Notes: generated from the letters alone by a model not told the origin. DNA of 64,000 nt from RHLJ01 sp040222455 (GCA_040222455.1 JAVKDD010000008.1:124001-188000), one strand, 5' to 3'; counted from the first letter of the stretch, positions 27,575 to 37,015 are shown. A program made the numbers and translations.

Positions 27575-28840
27575 ATGTTTAAAACTAAATTACTAATTAT
27601 TGTTCCGATTTTATTAATGGCTTGTAAATCAAGTTCGAATTTTACAGGTTTTTCCTACGATCCACCAGGTGTTACTAATACTACAGATAAAGTTACCGCT
27701 CCACAAAAACGCCGAGTTATTGGAGCAGGTGAACAAAAGATATGGGTTAGTAATGAATTTGAAAGTGCCCGCCTCTCTGATTTTTATCAAGTGGATGAAA
27801 CTACTTTTGAGGTAGTAATTGCTCCCGAAAATGCTCCAATCAATAACAGCCCTTGGTATGCATTTAAAATTTGGACAGATTCATCACGCGCTATAAATCT
27901 TCGACTTGTTTATGAATCCGGTAGGCATCGTTACAAACCAAAAGTATGGAGTTCATTAGGAACCACTTCATACGCTCACATTATCAATTCTGTTGAATTC
28001 GATACAACTGATGGAGCTGCAAGTTTCCCAATTCATATTACTGAGAATCCCCAAGTGATCTCAGCACATTTTTTGGAACAAATCAGATACTCTGACTTAA
28101 CTAAAAAAGCACAAGGCGGTCTACCTGAATTCGTTGCTGTTGATACGGTAGGCTTCTCTCCTGAAAACAGACCTATTTTAGAGTTTACTACTAACGAAAC
28201 TACACCTAATACACCAGCAGGAGTTCTTGTTTTGTTGAGCAGACAACATCCACCAGAAATATCTGGATATCGAACTTATCAGGCATTTTGGGATGAATTG
28301 AATTCAGACTCTGAGCTTGCAAACAGTTTTAGGAAGCTCTTTATCATAAAAGCGTACCCTATCGTTAATCCAGATGGAGTTGTAAATGGGCATTGGCGAC
28401 ATAATAACAATGGAATTGACTTAAATCGTGACTGGGAGAATTTCAATCAGCCAGAAACTCAAGCTATTCATGATGCTTTACTTCCATTCCAAAACGATCC
28501 TATCAATAAGGTATACTACGGGATTGATTTTCATTCTACCAACGAGAATATTTTTTACCCTATCAATGAAGAGGTAAAAACATTTCCCGAAAACCTTACG
28601 CAGCGTTGGGCAGAGATTGTAAAAGAAAAACTTCCAGAATTTAACTTTGTAAGTGAAGAATTTGATACAAGCTCTCCTATTTCGAAAAACTGGATTTACA
28701 AAACATTTGGATCAGATGCTGTTACCTTCGAAGTTGACGATGAATTGGATAGCTCCGAATCGTCAACACTTGGCGTAGAATCAGCCCGCTCCTTAATGAA
28801 ACTATTAATTGAGGAATGGAATACCGCAAATAATAATTGA
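27575..28840 (+). CDS. M14-family zinc carboxypeptidase lipoprotein
   Basis: 421 residues. Signal peptide II with lipobox LLMAC (C17). The M14 zinc site is HPPE (H225, E228) with the third ligand H320 in YGIDFHS; R285 in DLNRDW is the conserved substrate-binding Arg, and the catalytic Glu is probably E386 or E390 in TFEVDDE. An N-terminal ~180-residue beta domain precedes the catalytic domain, as in M14 proteins with a cytosolic-carboxypeptidase-like prefix. Periplasmic or surface peptidase; substrate unknown. Divergent from tamA. Confidence 0.85.
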   Translation: MFKTKLLIIVPILLMACKSSSNFTGFSYDPPGVTNTTDKVTAPQKRRVIGAGEQKIWVSNEFESARLSDFYQVDETTFEVVIAPENAPINNSPWYAFKIWTDSSRAINLRLVYESGRHRYKPKVWSSLGTTSYAHIINSVEFDTTDGAASFPIHITENPQVISAHFLEQIRYSDLTKKAQGGLPEFVAVDTVGFSPENRPILEFTTNETTPNTPAGVLVLLSRQHPPEISGYRTYQAFWDELNSDSELANSFRKLFIIKAYPIVNPDGVVNGHWRHNNNGIDLNRDWENFNQPETQAIHDALLPFQNDPINKVYYGIDFHSTNENIFYPINEEVKTFPENLTQRWAEIVKEKLPEFNFVSEEFDTSSPISKNWIYKTFGSDAVTFEVDDELDSSESSTLGVESARSLMKLLIEEWNTANNN

Positions 28841-28895
28841 AACTTTTTAGTCTTAAATTCATCATTATATCAAATACTTGATAAATGAGTAAAAC

Positions 28896-29345
28896 ATGGA
28901 ATTGCTTTCTGAAGGATTAAAAAATTGGAAATTGAGGCTCATCCTAAGTGCATTACTTTGCATAATGGGTCTTGCGGCGATGATAAGTATGATTTTAGGG
29001 TTATTTATCGAACTAAGTGTTTTTGATAAAACAATCGTTTCTATTGCAATTTTTATGGTTGGGATTCCAACTTATTTGATTTTAAGTGGTCTTGCAAAAA
29101 TTGATGTATCCACTATTATTCAGTTTTTAAATAAACAAGTACCTGAACTTTCAGCAAATACAGAAGTTCTTGTTAAACCTGAATATGAATTGAACGAGAA
29201 GGAACTGGCTATAAAAGAGCAACTCTTTCAAATTTTTTCTGAAAAACCTATCTATACTTTTTTACCTGATAAACCTGTAAAACAAGCATATTTTTTATTT
29301 CTAGTGTCAATGATTGTTAGCTTTTTCATTTGGTTTCTAGGTTGA
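28896..29345 (+). CDS. hypothetical membrane protein
   Basis: 149 residues with three hydrophobic segments (about 16-38, 46-65 and 129-148) around a central soluble region (STIIQFLNKQVPELSANTEVLV...). I recognise no family. The gene lies 55 bases after the M14 peptidase and 30 bases before the cation exporter on the same strand, so co-transcription is likely. Confidence 0.65.
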   Translation: MELLSEGLKNWKLRLILSALLCIMGLAAMISMILGLFIELSVFDKTIVSIAIFMVGIPTYLILSGLAKIDVSTIIQFLNKQVPELSANTEVLVKPEYELNEKELAIKEQLFQIFSEKPIYTFLPDKPVKQAYFLFLVSMIVSFFIWFLG

Positions 29346-29375
29346 AATAGTAAGATTATCTCTATAATAGCTACC

Positions 29376-30314
29376 GTGGCAGAAAAACATTCACATAAGC
29401 ATCACCACCACCATCATCACCCAAATATTGATGATACATCAATTGGAAAGCTGTGGATTTCAATTTTCCTGAATCTTGCTATTACAATCGCTGAGTTTGT
29501 AGGTGGGATTTTATCAAATAGTCTGGCGTTGTTATCTGATGCAGTTCATAATCTTAACGACACTCTTTCTCTGGGAATAAGCTTGGTTGCACGTAAGATT
29601 TCTAAAAAAGGCGTGAATCAAAGCAAAACGTTTGGGTATAAACGCGCTGAAATAATTGGTGCATTTATTAATCTAATCACATTAGTAATAGTTGCTCTAT
29701 TTTTGATTAAGGAAGGGGCAGAACGCTTTTTTAACCCACAACCCATCGACGGATTTACCATGTTTTGGGTTGCCATAGTTGGACTTTTTGGGAACTTCAT
29801 AACCGCGGCTCTCTTATTTAAAGAATCGAAAGAGAATTTAAATATGCGTAGCGCTTATATTCATATACTTTCCGATGGCCTTTCTTCGGTAGGTGTAATT
29901 ATAGGTGGATGGTTAATTTATAAATACGAGTGGTTTATTATTGATACACTCCTGACTATTGGGATTGGCGCCTATATTCTTTATCACTCTTACCACATGC
30001 TCCGGGAAACCATCGATATTTTGATGCAAGCTAAACCTGAACAACTAGATTTGAAAGAACTACAGACTAAAATGGAACGGGTTGAACGTGTTTGTGGTGT
30101 TCATCATGTACATGCCTGGCGATTAGATGAAACACAAATTATGATGGAATGTCATGTGGCTATCAAAGAAGAGGATCTTCATAAAATGGAGGAGATTAAA
30201 TCTACATTGAAGAAACTTCTTCATGATGACTTTGAGATCTTTCATTCAACATTGGAATTTGAGTTTGAACCTTGCAATGCAGTACATCATGAAGCCGAAC
30301 ATCAACACCATTAA
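29376..30314 (+). CDS. cation diffusion facilitator (CzcD/ZitB-type zinc exporter)
   Basis: 312 residues with a GTG start at 29376. The N-terminus MAEKHSHKHHHHHHHHP is a His-rich metal-binding tail, and the C-terminus ends HHEAEHQHH. Six membrane helices follow; the transport-site motifs are SDAVHNLND in helix 2 and HILSDG in helix 5. The C-terminal ~90 residues form the cytoplasmic ferredoxin-like dimer domain (VCGVHHVHAWRLDE). It exports Zn(II) or Co/Cd by proton antiport. The gene stands just before the copper-handling genes. Confidence 0.9.
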   Translation: MAEKHSHKHHHHHHHPNIDDTSIGKLWISIFLNLAITIAEFVGGILSNSLALLSDAVHNLNDTLSLGISLVARKISKKGVNQSKTFGYKRAEIIGAFINLITLVIVALFLIKEGAERFFNPQPIDGFTMFWVAIVGLFGNFITAALLFKESKENLNMRSAYIHILSDGLSSVGVIIGGWLIYKYEWFIIDTLLTIGIGAYILYHSYHMLRETIDILMQAKPEQLDLKELQTKMERVERVCGVHHVHAWRLDETQIMMECHVAIKEEDLHKMEEIKSTLKKLLHDDFEIFHSTLEFEFEPCNAVHHEAEHQHH

Positions 30315-30467
30315 AAGCTTGAATATGTATGGCTCCGAAAGTCTACTATTTGATTTTTGTTTAGGATAAACTTCGCTCTTCCCGCTTGTCAAAATATTGA
30401 TGAAATACAAAAGTTGAACAAAGTAATTCTTACCTTTAGTCTTTAATTCACGATTCATTATGGCGTT

Positions 30468-31049
30468 ATGAAAACCTATTTTATTTATTTGATTGTTGCA
30501 GTCACCATTTTTACAGGTTGCCAATCAAGTCCAGATATTATTGACGATTTAAGTGATACTTCTTTCAAATTGTTAAATCAAGATAGCGTCGAAGTTACTT
30601 TCCCAAATGATTATGAAGGCAAGTATGTGGTTATGGGCTTTATTTATACAAATTGTCCTGATATTTGTCCCATCATCACACAAAACCTGATTAAAATTCA
30701 ACGCGAATTGGGATACCCTGAAGATGTGCAATTTCTTGGAGTGACTTTTGACCCAACGCGAGATACTCCTTCCGTGCTCGCAAACTACAAGAAGGTTTTT
30801 AAGCTTGATAAGAACTTCGACTTTCTAACCGGCGAAGCTTCTACGATAAGCGCCTTTATGGATAGCGTTAGGGTTCGTAGCCAAGTTTCACTTTCTACAA
30901 CAACAGAAGATGGAAAAGAACTCTACTTTATGAATCACTCAGACAAAATCATGGTGCTTGATAAAAAATCACGTGTGATTATTGAGTACGGAGGAAGTAT
31001 GCCCCAAGTACCAACCTTAATTATTGAAGACTTTCAAAAACTACGATGA
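30468..31049 (+). CDS. SCO family copper protein
   Basis: 193 residues, lipoprotein (FTGC, C18). The thioredoxin-like fold carries the copper ligands C63 and C67 (NCPDICP) and H157 (MNHSDK), all present. SCO proteins deliver copper or reduce the CuA site of cytochrome c oxidase subunit II. It overlaps the PCuAC gene by ATGA, the usual partner in CuA assembly. Confidence 0.92.
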   Translation: MKTYFIYLIVAVTIFTGCQSSPDIIDDLSDTSFKLLNQDSVEVTFPNDYEGKYVVMGFIYTNCPDICPIITQNLIKIQRELGYPEDVQFLGVTFDPTRDTPSVLANYKKVFKLDKNFDFLTGEASTISAFMDSVRVRSQVSLSTTTEDGKELYFMNHSDKIMVLDKKSRVIIEYGGSMPQVPTLIIEDFQKLR

Positions 31050-31498
31050 AATCTATATTTATTACTATAATTATCTTCCCTTTTCTGCTTTTTTGTTCTG
31101 CTCAAGAAAAAAAGGAACTGCCGAAATCTAGCGATGAAATTATTATATCTGACGGCTGGGCAAGGCCCGGAAAAGCAGGAATGATGAGCGCTGCCTACTT
31201 CAAAATTATCAATGGAACAAGCTCAGCAGACACACTATTTAGTGTTGAAAGTGATGCTTCCACAAATACACAGATACATCTTTCTTTTCAAAATGAAGAT
31301 GGGTTAATGAGTATGGAAGAACAACCTTATGTGGTTATTCCGGCTCAATCAGAAGTAGAATTTAAGCAAGGCGGGTTACATGTAATGATAATTCAACCTA
31401 CTAACGACTTACTTGAAGGCGACAGTCTTTCTCTTAAATTATTCTTCAATTCAATGACCAAATTTGATTTAAAAGTACCTATTCGCAGCTTTAATTAG
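31046..31498 (+). CDS. PCu(A)C-type copper chaperone
   Basis: 150 residues with a signal peptide and a possible lipobox (FLLFCSAQ). The family core is visible: WARPGKAGMMSAAYFKI, IHLSFQNEDGLMSME, and GGLHVMII at the C-terminal metal site; the His and Met residues form the H/M copper site. It works with SCO in CuA maturation. The stop is followed at once by a strong terminator, ending the 30468 unit. Confidence 0.88.
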   Translation: MKSIFITIIIFPFLLFCSAQEKKELPKSSDEIIISDGWARPGKAGMMSAAYFKIINGTSSADTLFSVESDASTNTQIHLSFQNEDGLMSMEEQPYVVIPAQSEVEFKQGGLHVMIIQPTNDLLEGDSLSLKLFFNSMTKFDLKVPIRSFN

Positions 31499-31507
31499 TA
31501 AATAAAC

Positions 31508-31538
31508 AAAAACCCAAACGGTTCAGGCTTGGGTTTTT
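31508..31538 (+). terminator. rho-independent terminator after the PCuAC gene
   Basis: AAAAACCCAA (31508-31517) pairs with TTGGGTTTTT (31529-31538) around an 11-base loop, with a T tract on the right and an A tract on the left. It can work in both directions and also serves the convergent DUF411 gene. Confidence 0.85.
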
Positions 31539-31626
31539 TGTCGGTTTCAGTTATTCGATGTACGAATAAAAAACACTTATTTCGTGTTTAATTTATCGTA
31601 CGAGTTTCTTTTAGCACCGGATTGAT

Positions 31627-32112
31627 TTAGTATGACGCATATACACTTGTACTACCATCTCTTGCAATAAGAAGTACATCATAATTATCTGCTTCGCGAC
31701 CAGGAACTTCCATTCCAGGTGAACCAATAGGCATACCTGGTACAGATAAGCCTATTGCATCGGGGCGCTCTTCAAGTAACCGTTGTACCTCTTTAACCGG
31801 AACATGTCCTTCAACTACATACCCGTCAACTAATGCTGTATGGCAAGATGCCAATTCAGAAGAAATACCTTTTTCTTGTTTTACTTCATATAAATTAGGA
31901 ATGGGTTTTTCAATCACAGCAAACTCATCCTCATTCATGTGTTCGGCCCATTTAGTACAGCATTGGCATCCTTCATTTTTATACATGATTACTTCTAACT
32001 TACCATCAACAATTTGTTGAACGGGCTCTACTTCACTTTCTGGCCAAAATAAAGCAGCAGAAAAACCTGCCGTAAAAAGTAAACCTAAAATTAAAATCTT
32101 TGTGTTTGTCAT
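31627..32112 (-). CDS. DUF411 metal-binding protein
   Basis: 161 residues. An N-terminal hydrophobic helix serves as signal or anchor. The DUF411 marks are MYKNEGCQCCTKWAEHM (C49, C51, C52), ASCHTALVDGYVVEGHVP and GMPIGSPGMEVPG. These proteins are found with copper-resistance and CuA genes and are thought to bind copper in the periplasm. It converges on the SCO-PCuAC unit, which supports a copper role. Confidence 0.88.
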   Translation of the reverse strand: MTNTKILILGLLFTAGFSAALFWPESEVEPVQQIVDGKLEVIMYKNEGCQCCTKWAEHMNEDEFAVIEKPIPNLYEVKQEKGISSELASCHTALVDGYVVEGHVPVKEVQRLLEERPDAIGLSVPGMPIGSPGMEVPGREADNYDVLLIARDGSTSVYASY

Positions 32113-32297
32113 TCCTACTTAGTTACTTAACATTTAGTTCTTAAAGATACTATTCAAACCTGATAAAAGCGTATCTCGTTCAAAAAATAAACATCTTATA
32201 TTTTTATTATTCATGTTTACTAATATAAACTTTTATCCAACTTCGGTATCAAATATAAAATATCCTATCCCTTAAAAATTATTATTTCGATAGAATT

Positions 32298-32954
32298 ATG
32301 GATTCAAAAATTTATTCTTATAAAAACAAAGACGTTGAAGTAACATGGGATAAAAAACGATGCATTCACGCCAAAGAATGCGTCCATGGACTTCCCAATG
32401 TTTTTGATATATCAAAAAATCCATGGATTGATCCTGACAACACAACTAATTTAAAGGATTTGAAAAAAGTTATTGAAGCCTGCCCAACCGGGGCTCTCCA
32501 TTATAACTTTACGAATAATGAAAATTCCGAATCTCCCGATAATACAAATACTCTCTTGATTGCAACTGATGGACCATTATATGCTCGAGGAGACATTCAT
32601 ATAGTTGATATGGAAGACCATTTGATCATGCAGGATACTCGTGTAGCTTTTTGCAGGTGCGGAGCTTCTTCAAATAAACCATTTTGCGATAACTCTCATA
32701 TTGAAGAAAACTTCAAAGCAGGAACTGCATTTAATCCAGAACGCCTGGAACTGGAACCTTCCTCAGAAACGGGAGGCAAGTTAACTGCAAAACTTGTTCC
32801 GAATGGTCCGGTAGTAGTTGAAGGAAACTATACGTTAAACGGTGGTGACAAAAAAACAAAAACAAAGAAGAAAATGAGTTTTTGTAGATGTGGTGCATCA
32901 TCAAATAAACCTTTTTGTGATGGCTCGCATCGGGATATTGACTTTAAGGCATGA
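32298..32954 (+). CDS. ferredoxin-like / double CDGSH iron-sulfur protein
   Basis: 218 residues. Residues 1-70 are a divergent mono-cluster ferredoxin (Fer4_19-like) with C22, C28 and C62 (CIHAKECV...ACPTGAL). Two CDGSH-type motifs follow: C119, C121, C130, H134 (CRCGASSNKPFCDNSH) and C196, C198, C207, H211 (CRCGASSNKPFCDGSH), each a 3Cys-1His 2Fe-2S site. The two motifs are an internal duplication. Likely a cytoplasmic redox or cluster-transfer protein. It overlaps the DUF423 gene by ATGA. Confidence 0.88.
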   Translation: MDSKIYSYKNKDVEVTWDKKRCIHAKECVHGLPNVFDISKNPWIDPDNTTNLKDLKKVIEACPTGALHYNFTNNENSESPDNTNTLLIATDGPLYARGDIHIVDMEDHLIMQDTRVAFCRCGASSNKPFCDNSHIEENFKAGTAFNPERLELEPSSETGGKLTAKLVPNGPVVVEGNYTLNGGDKKTKTKKKMSFCRCGASSNKPFCDGSHRDIDFKA

Positions 32955-33328
32955 CATCACTAAATAAAACCATAGCTATTTCAGGATTTTTAATGGCACT
33001 AGCAATTGGCTTAGGTGCCTTTGGTGCTCATGCACTAGAAAACATTTTGAGTAGTGATAGACTCCAAACATGGGAAACTGCAGTTCAATATCAGGCTTGG
33101 AATTCATTGGGTATTATTTTAATGGTATTGGTGGGTAATACCTTTTTTGTTGACGTTAAATATGCTACCATTTTACTTCTTAGTGGTGTTTTTGTTTTTT
33201 CAGGTAGCCTATATTTACTTTGCTTATTGAATTTAAGTTGGCTCGGCGCAATCACACCAATTGGTGGTGTATTATTTATCTTAGGCTGGAGTTTATTTGG
33301 ATGGAAATTATTTACAAAAAAAGATTGA
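32951..33328 (+). CDS. DUF423 (YgdD-like) membrane protein
   Basis: 125 residues with four membrane helices. The start MALAIGLGAFGAHALENILS...LQTWETAVQYQAWNSLGI is the DUF423 signature. Inner membrane; function unknown. Translation is coupled to the CDGSH gene by the ATGA overlap. Confidence 0.88.
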   Translation: MTSLNKTIAISGFLMALAIGLGAFGAHALENILSSDRLQTWETAVQYQAWNSLGIILMVLVGNTFFVDVKYATILLLSGVFVFSGSLYLLCLLNLSWLGAITPIGGVLFILGWSLFGWKLFTKKD

Positions 33329-33329
33329 A

Positions 33330-33677
33330 ATGAAACTATTTGTTCTTTCCCTAATCATCCTTCTGTCCAGCTGTTCAGTTTTTGATAACGAACAAGACAT
33401 TACAAGTAGTGATATACTTACAGAAGCCAACGACCCTATTCTAAGCGTTCAAAATATGAGTAATAAGGATGTTTACTTTTTTGTGATTGAAACTCAAACT
33501 TCTTACTTAGTAAATTTTGCTTTTACATGTGATAATCCTGAACTAGCTTTGAAAACAAAGCAACGAACTGAAATTTCATATTCTGATATACCTGGTTGGC
33601 ATAAAAATGCTGAATCAGTTTGGTTTTTTTGGACAAATTGTAAAGGTGCACAGGGCTCAAAAACTATTAAACTTTAG
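33330..33677 (+). CDS. small hypothetical lipoprotein
   Basis: 115 residues from the ATG at 33330; the lipobox is LLSSC (C14). An in-frame upstream start at 33297 would lie inside the previous gene and bury the signal peptide, so I reject it. The body has four later Cys or Trp-rich beta strands (FAFTCDNPE, VWFFWTNCKG). No family recognised. It starts one base after the DUF423 stop. Confidence 0.68.
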   Translation: MKLFVLSLIILLSSCSVFDNEQDITSSDILTEANDPILSVQNMSNKDVYFFVIETQTSYLVNFAFTCDNPELALKTKQRTEISYSDIPGWHKNAESVWFFWTNCKGAQGSKTIKL

Positions 33678-33685
33678 ATACGATT

Positions 33686-33967
33686 ATGAAAGCAACCTGG
33701 AATGGCAAAGTAATAGCTGAAAGCGAAAACACCATTATTGTTGAAAACAACCATTATTTCCCAAATGAATCGATTTATAAAGAATTCTTTATAGCATCAG
33801 ATTATCATACTACTTGCCCCTGGAAAGGATTAGCAAGCTACTACTCTATTAAAGTAGATGGTAGTGTAAACCAAAATGCAGCCTGGTATTATTCAGAGCC
33901 AAAAGAAGCCGCTAGCCAGATAAAAAATCATGTCGCCTTTTGGAAGGGTGTTCAGATTACTGAATAA
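33686..33967 (+). CDS. DUF427 domain protein
   Basis: 93 residues, the normal size of the family. Marks: KATWNGKVIAESENTIIVENNHYFP, CPWKGLASYYSI and NAAWYYSEPKEAASQIKNHVAFW. Cytoplasmic, function unknown. Last gene of the run that starts with the ferredoxin-CDGSH gene. Confidence 0.88.
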   Translation: MKATWNGKVIAESENTIIVENNHYFPNESIYKEFFIASDYHTTCPWKGLASYYSIKVDGSVNQNAAWYYSEPKEAASQIKNHVAFWKGVQITE

Positions 33968-34067
33968 AGTTCCTTTCTCAATCTTCACAATCTGTTCATA
34001 AATAAAATTTACTATTAAAAGGTAGAATTCGCCCATCTTCACATAATCTTCATAAAACTCTTGTTTA

Positions 34068-34084
34068 TTTGGACTGAATCTAAA
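34068..34084. promoter_or_regulatory. putative iron/metal-regulator operator of the heme receptor
   Basis: TTTGGA (34068-34073) and TCTAAA (34079-34084) form a near-perfect inverted repeat with a 5-base spacer CTGAA, 20 bases before the receptor start. The same element with perfect arms occurs before hmuS. Read on the opposite strand, that copy has TTTAGA, CTGTT, TCTAAA; the two agree at 14 of 17 positions. Confidence 0.55.
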
Positions 34085-34104
34085 CAGCATAAGTTTTTTT
34101 ACTT

Positions 34105-36387
34105 TTGAATTATATAAAGCACTTCCTTCTCGGAAGTATTTTTTTTGCACTTAGTACAACTTTGTTCGCACAAACAGGTGCAATAAAAGGTATTGTACAA
34201 ACCGAAGACTCAGAGAAAATATCTGATGCTAACATCTATTTGAATGAATCGAAATGGGCAATTTCTGATGTCAATGGCTCATTTGAAATAGGTGCAATTC
34301 CTGAAGGAACTTACACCATTACAATTGGAAAAATCGGATATCGATCTTTTGAGAAAACTATTTTCATAGATTCTAGCGAGGTATTAGAACTCGAAATAAC
34401 TCTATTTCCTCAAATCTACCAAGGTAATACCGCTGTAGTAACTGCAACTCGGTCTTCACAAGATATTGAAAGTGTTCCGATTTCGGTGGATGTAATCTCA
34501 GAAGAAGAAATTCTAAACTCTGCTTCCAATTCCCTCAGAGATATTTTATTAGAGCAAGCAGGCATTTCACTATCACCTGGTGAAGATAATGCGATCCAGA
34601 TTCAAGGATTTGAGTCTGATTATACCTTAGTTTTAATTGATGGTCAGCCTCTTATTGGGCGAATTCGAGGAGCTTTTGACGTGAGTAGGATTAATACGTC
34701 AAATATTCAACAAGTTGAGGTTGTTAAAGGTCCTTCTTCAGCTTTGTGGGGAAGTGATGCTCTTGCCGGTGTTATTAATATCATCACAAAAAAACCAACG
34801 CAGGATTTTTCGGGAACAGCATTTACAGAGATTGGTTCAAGAGCCACTTATAATGCTGGAAGTTCCATCTCTTTTAATAAGAACAAACTTAATGGAAGCG
34901 CCGGATTTTCTGTTGATGGAAGTGAAGGATTTGATTTGAGCGATGAAGAATTCGGAAATAATCAAAATCCATATGATAATTTCACCATAAACACTTCTAT
35001 CGGGTACTCTTTTTCTGAACTTACTTCCGTTTCATTAAACGGAAGATATTTTAAGAATTCATTTTCAGGCCAAACATTAGCAAGTATTTTAGGCCAAAAT
35101 ATTGCAGTTGATGAAGATGGATGGCAGGAAGACCTTTCGTTTCAGCTACAACTAAACACTTCCCCATTCAGTCGATTTGATACAAAAGCAATTCTTTATT
35201 CAACTAGATATGAAGACTTTTCTGAAACTATTTTCACTGATCTTAATGAAGACGATATTATTAATAACAACTTTCAAGGGTTAGACAAAGCTGAAATCCA
35301 GAACAATTATATTTGGCTTAACAACCATATTTCGACTTTTGGTTTTGGTGCTACTAAAGAATTTGTTAATGCTGAACGTTATCAGGGAAAGAGAAACCAG
35401 GAAGGATCATTTATTTTTGGCCAGCACCAATTTCTGTTTGGCAATAAATTTAACCTTACCACAGGTGCCCGACTTGATAATCACTCTGCCTATAATTCAT
35501 ATTTAAGCCCTAAAATATCTGCGAAATATGATTTATCTGAAAACCTTTCGTTTCGCGCATCTTGGGGAAAAGGATTCAAAGCCCCTGATTTACGAACCCT
35601 CTATTTAAATTTTGATAATGCTGGAAGTAGTTATCGAGTTTTTGGGGTTGAAAATATTGGTTCGGAACTCGAAGAATTTGAATCGAATAATGCGATAGCA
35701 CAGTATTTCAGAAATCCTTCTACTCTGAATTCATTAGATCCAGAGTATTCTTCTGCCATAAATGTTGGATTAAGTTATAAATTCTATTCAGACCAGATCA
35801 TTGGAAAGGTAAACGCTTTTCGAAATAACGCACGTAATTTAATTGAAGCTATTGAAGTAGCCCGCCTTAACGATAATAGCGGAATCTATGGCTACGTAAA
35901 TATCAATAAAGCAAGAACACAGGGTATTGAGGCAGAGCAAAGCTTTTTGTTGGATGAAAGTATATCTATCTCGATTGGCTATCAATATTTAGAAGCTATT
36001 GAACTAACCTCAGACACTTTAACTGTTATCGAAAACGGAAATGTTGTGCGTAATGAAGTTGAATCTGAAGTCCCGTTAGCTAAGCGACCTAAGCATTCCG
36101 GAAGTGTACGGCTAATTTATGAAGAGCCTTTCTTTGGTACTGAATTATCTATCCGTGGAATTTTGAAAAGTAAATATTTTTATAACGACGATAACGTAAA
36201 TAAGAAAGCCGATTCCGACGAATACGCAAATGCCTATTCTATTTGGAATATCAATATAGCGAAACAGTTTGATCGAGGTATAAGGGCACAATTTGGTGTG
36301 AATAACTTGTTTAATCATACCGATCAAGAGTTCTTACGGTATCAATCTGGCGCAACATTTTTCACAAAAATAACCTTTGAATTCTAA
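34105..36387 (+). CDS. hmuR: TonB-dependent heme/hemoprotein receptor
   Basis: 760 residues. Signal peptide to TTLFAQ, a carboxypeptidase-regulatory-like domain (about 27-105), a plug (about 112-225, VVTATRSSQDIESVPISVDVISEEE) and a 22-strand barrel ending ...TFFTKITFEF. The start must be the TTG at 34105; no other start in frame leaves the signal peptide intact. Note that TACTTTTG at 34100-34107, a match to the Bacteroidota -7 box, overlaps this codon. HmuY and heme ABC genes follow, so the ligand is most likely heme or a hemoprotein. Gene symbol by context. Confidence 0.85.
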   Translation: MNYIKHFLLGSIFFALSTTLFAQTGAIKGIVQTEDSEKISDANIYLNESKWAISDVNGSFEIGAIPEGTYTITIGKIGYRSFEKTIFIDSSEVLELEITLFPQIYQGNTAVVTATRSSQDIESVPISVDVISEEEILNSASNSLRDILLEQAGISLSPGEDNAIQIQGFESDYTLVLIDGQPLIGRIRGAFDVSRINTSNIQQVEVVKGPSSALWGSDALAGVINIITKKPTQDFSGTAFTEIGSRATYNAGSSISFNKNKLNGSAGFSVDGSEGFDLSDEEFGNNQNPYDNFTINTSIGYSFSELTSVSLNGRYFKNSFSGQTLASILGQNIAVDEDGWQEDLSFQLQLNTSPFSRFDTKAILYSTRYEDFSETIFTDLNEDDIINNNFQGLDKAEIQNNYIWLNNHISTFGFGATKEFVNAERYQGKRNQEGSFIFGQHQFLFGNKFNLTTGARLDNHSAYNSYLSPKISAKYDLSENLSFRASWGKGFKAPDLRTLYLNFDNAGSSYRVFGVENIGSELEEFESNNAIAQYFRNPSTLNSLDPEYSSAINVGLSYKFYSDQIIGKVNAFRNNARNLIEAIEVARLNDNSGIYGYVNINKARTQGIEAEQSFLLDESISISIGYQYLEAIELTSDTLTVIENGNVVRNEVESEVPLAKRPKHSGSVRLIYEEPFFGTELSIRGILKSKYFYNDDNVNKKADSDEYANAYSIWNINIAKQFDRGIRAQFGVNNLFNHTDQEFLRYQSGATFFTKITFEF

Positions 36388-36400
36388 CTCAATAAAAATA

Positions 36401-37015
36401 ATGAGACGACAATTATTAACACTATTCATCTTAACTACTGTACTCCTTACCGCATGTTCTGAGAATGATTCAGATGTGGTAACTTTTACAGGCGAATTTC
36501 AAACCGCTACCGATATTCAAGCCGGAAACAATGGGAACTATACATTTTATGATTTAAACACTAACTCAGCTGTTACCGATTCAACATCCATTACATGGGA
36601 TTTAGCATTTACTGATGACGGAAGAGGTGGATTAGAAATTCTAACCAATAATGGAACAAGTGGACCTGGAAATGGCGGTGCAATTGTTCTGGATGTAGAC
36701 ATTAATTCTATTACTGAAGTACCGAATGATGATCAATTTTCAGTTGATACAGGTGCTTCACTTGCTATTACTTCGGTACCTGATGTAGCAGGAAGTTGGT
36801 TTATTTATACTAGTCAATCAATTGAGCCTAATTTTGCGATTCTTCCAAAAGAACCTCACACTATTTTGATACGAACTGGTGAAGGGGATTACGCCAAATT
36901 AGAAATCATAAGTTACTATGAAGGAAATCCTGACACTTCTACTCCAGAGTTTGCAAATATGATGACCCGACCTGCAGGGGGATATTATACATTTAACTTT
37001 GAAGTATTGGATTAA
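36401..37015 (+). CDS. hmuY: HmuY-family heme-binding lipoprotein
   Basis: 204 residues from ATG 36401 (lipobox LLTAC); an in-frame TTG at 36377 would spoil the signal. The body is the HmuY beta fold: NNGNYTFYDLNTNSAVTDSTSITWDLAFTDDG and SYYEGNPDTSTPEF. HmuY proteins bind heme on the outer surface and pass it to the TonB receptor encoded just upstream. A terminator follows. Confidence 0.87.
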   Translation: MRRQLLTLFILTTVLLTACSENDSDVVTFTGEFQTATDIQAGNNGNYTFYDLNTNSAVTDSTSITWDLAFTDDGRGGLEILTNNGTSGPGNGGAIVLDVDINSITEVPNDDQFSVDTGASLAITSVPDVAGSWFIYTSQSIEPNFAILPKEPHTILIRTGEGDYAKLEIISYYEGNPDTSTPEFANMMTRPAGGYYTFNFEVLD

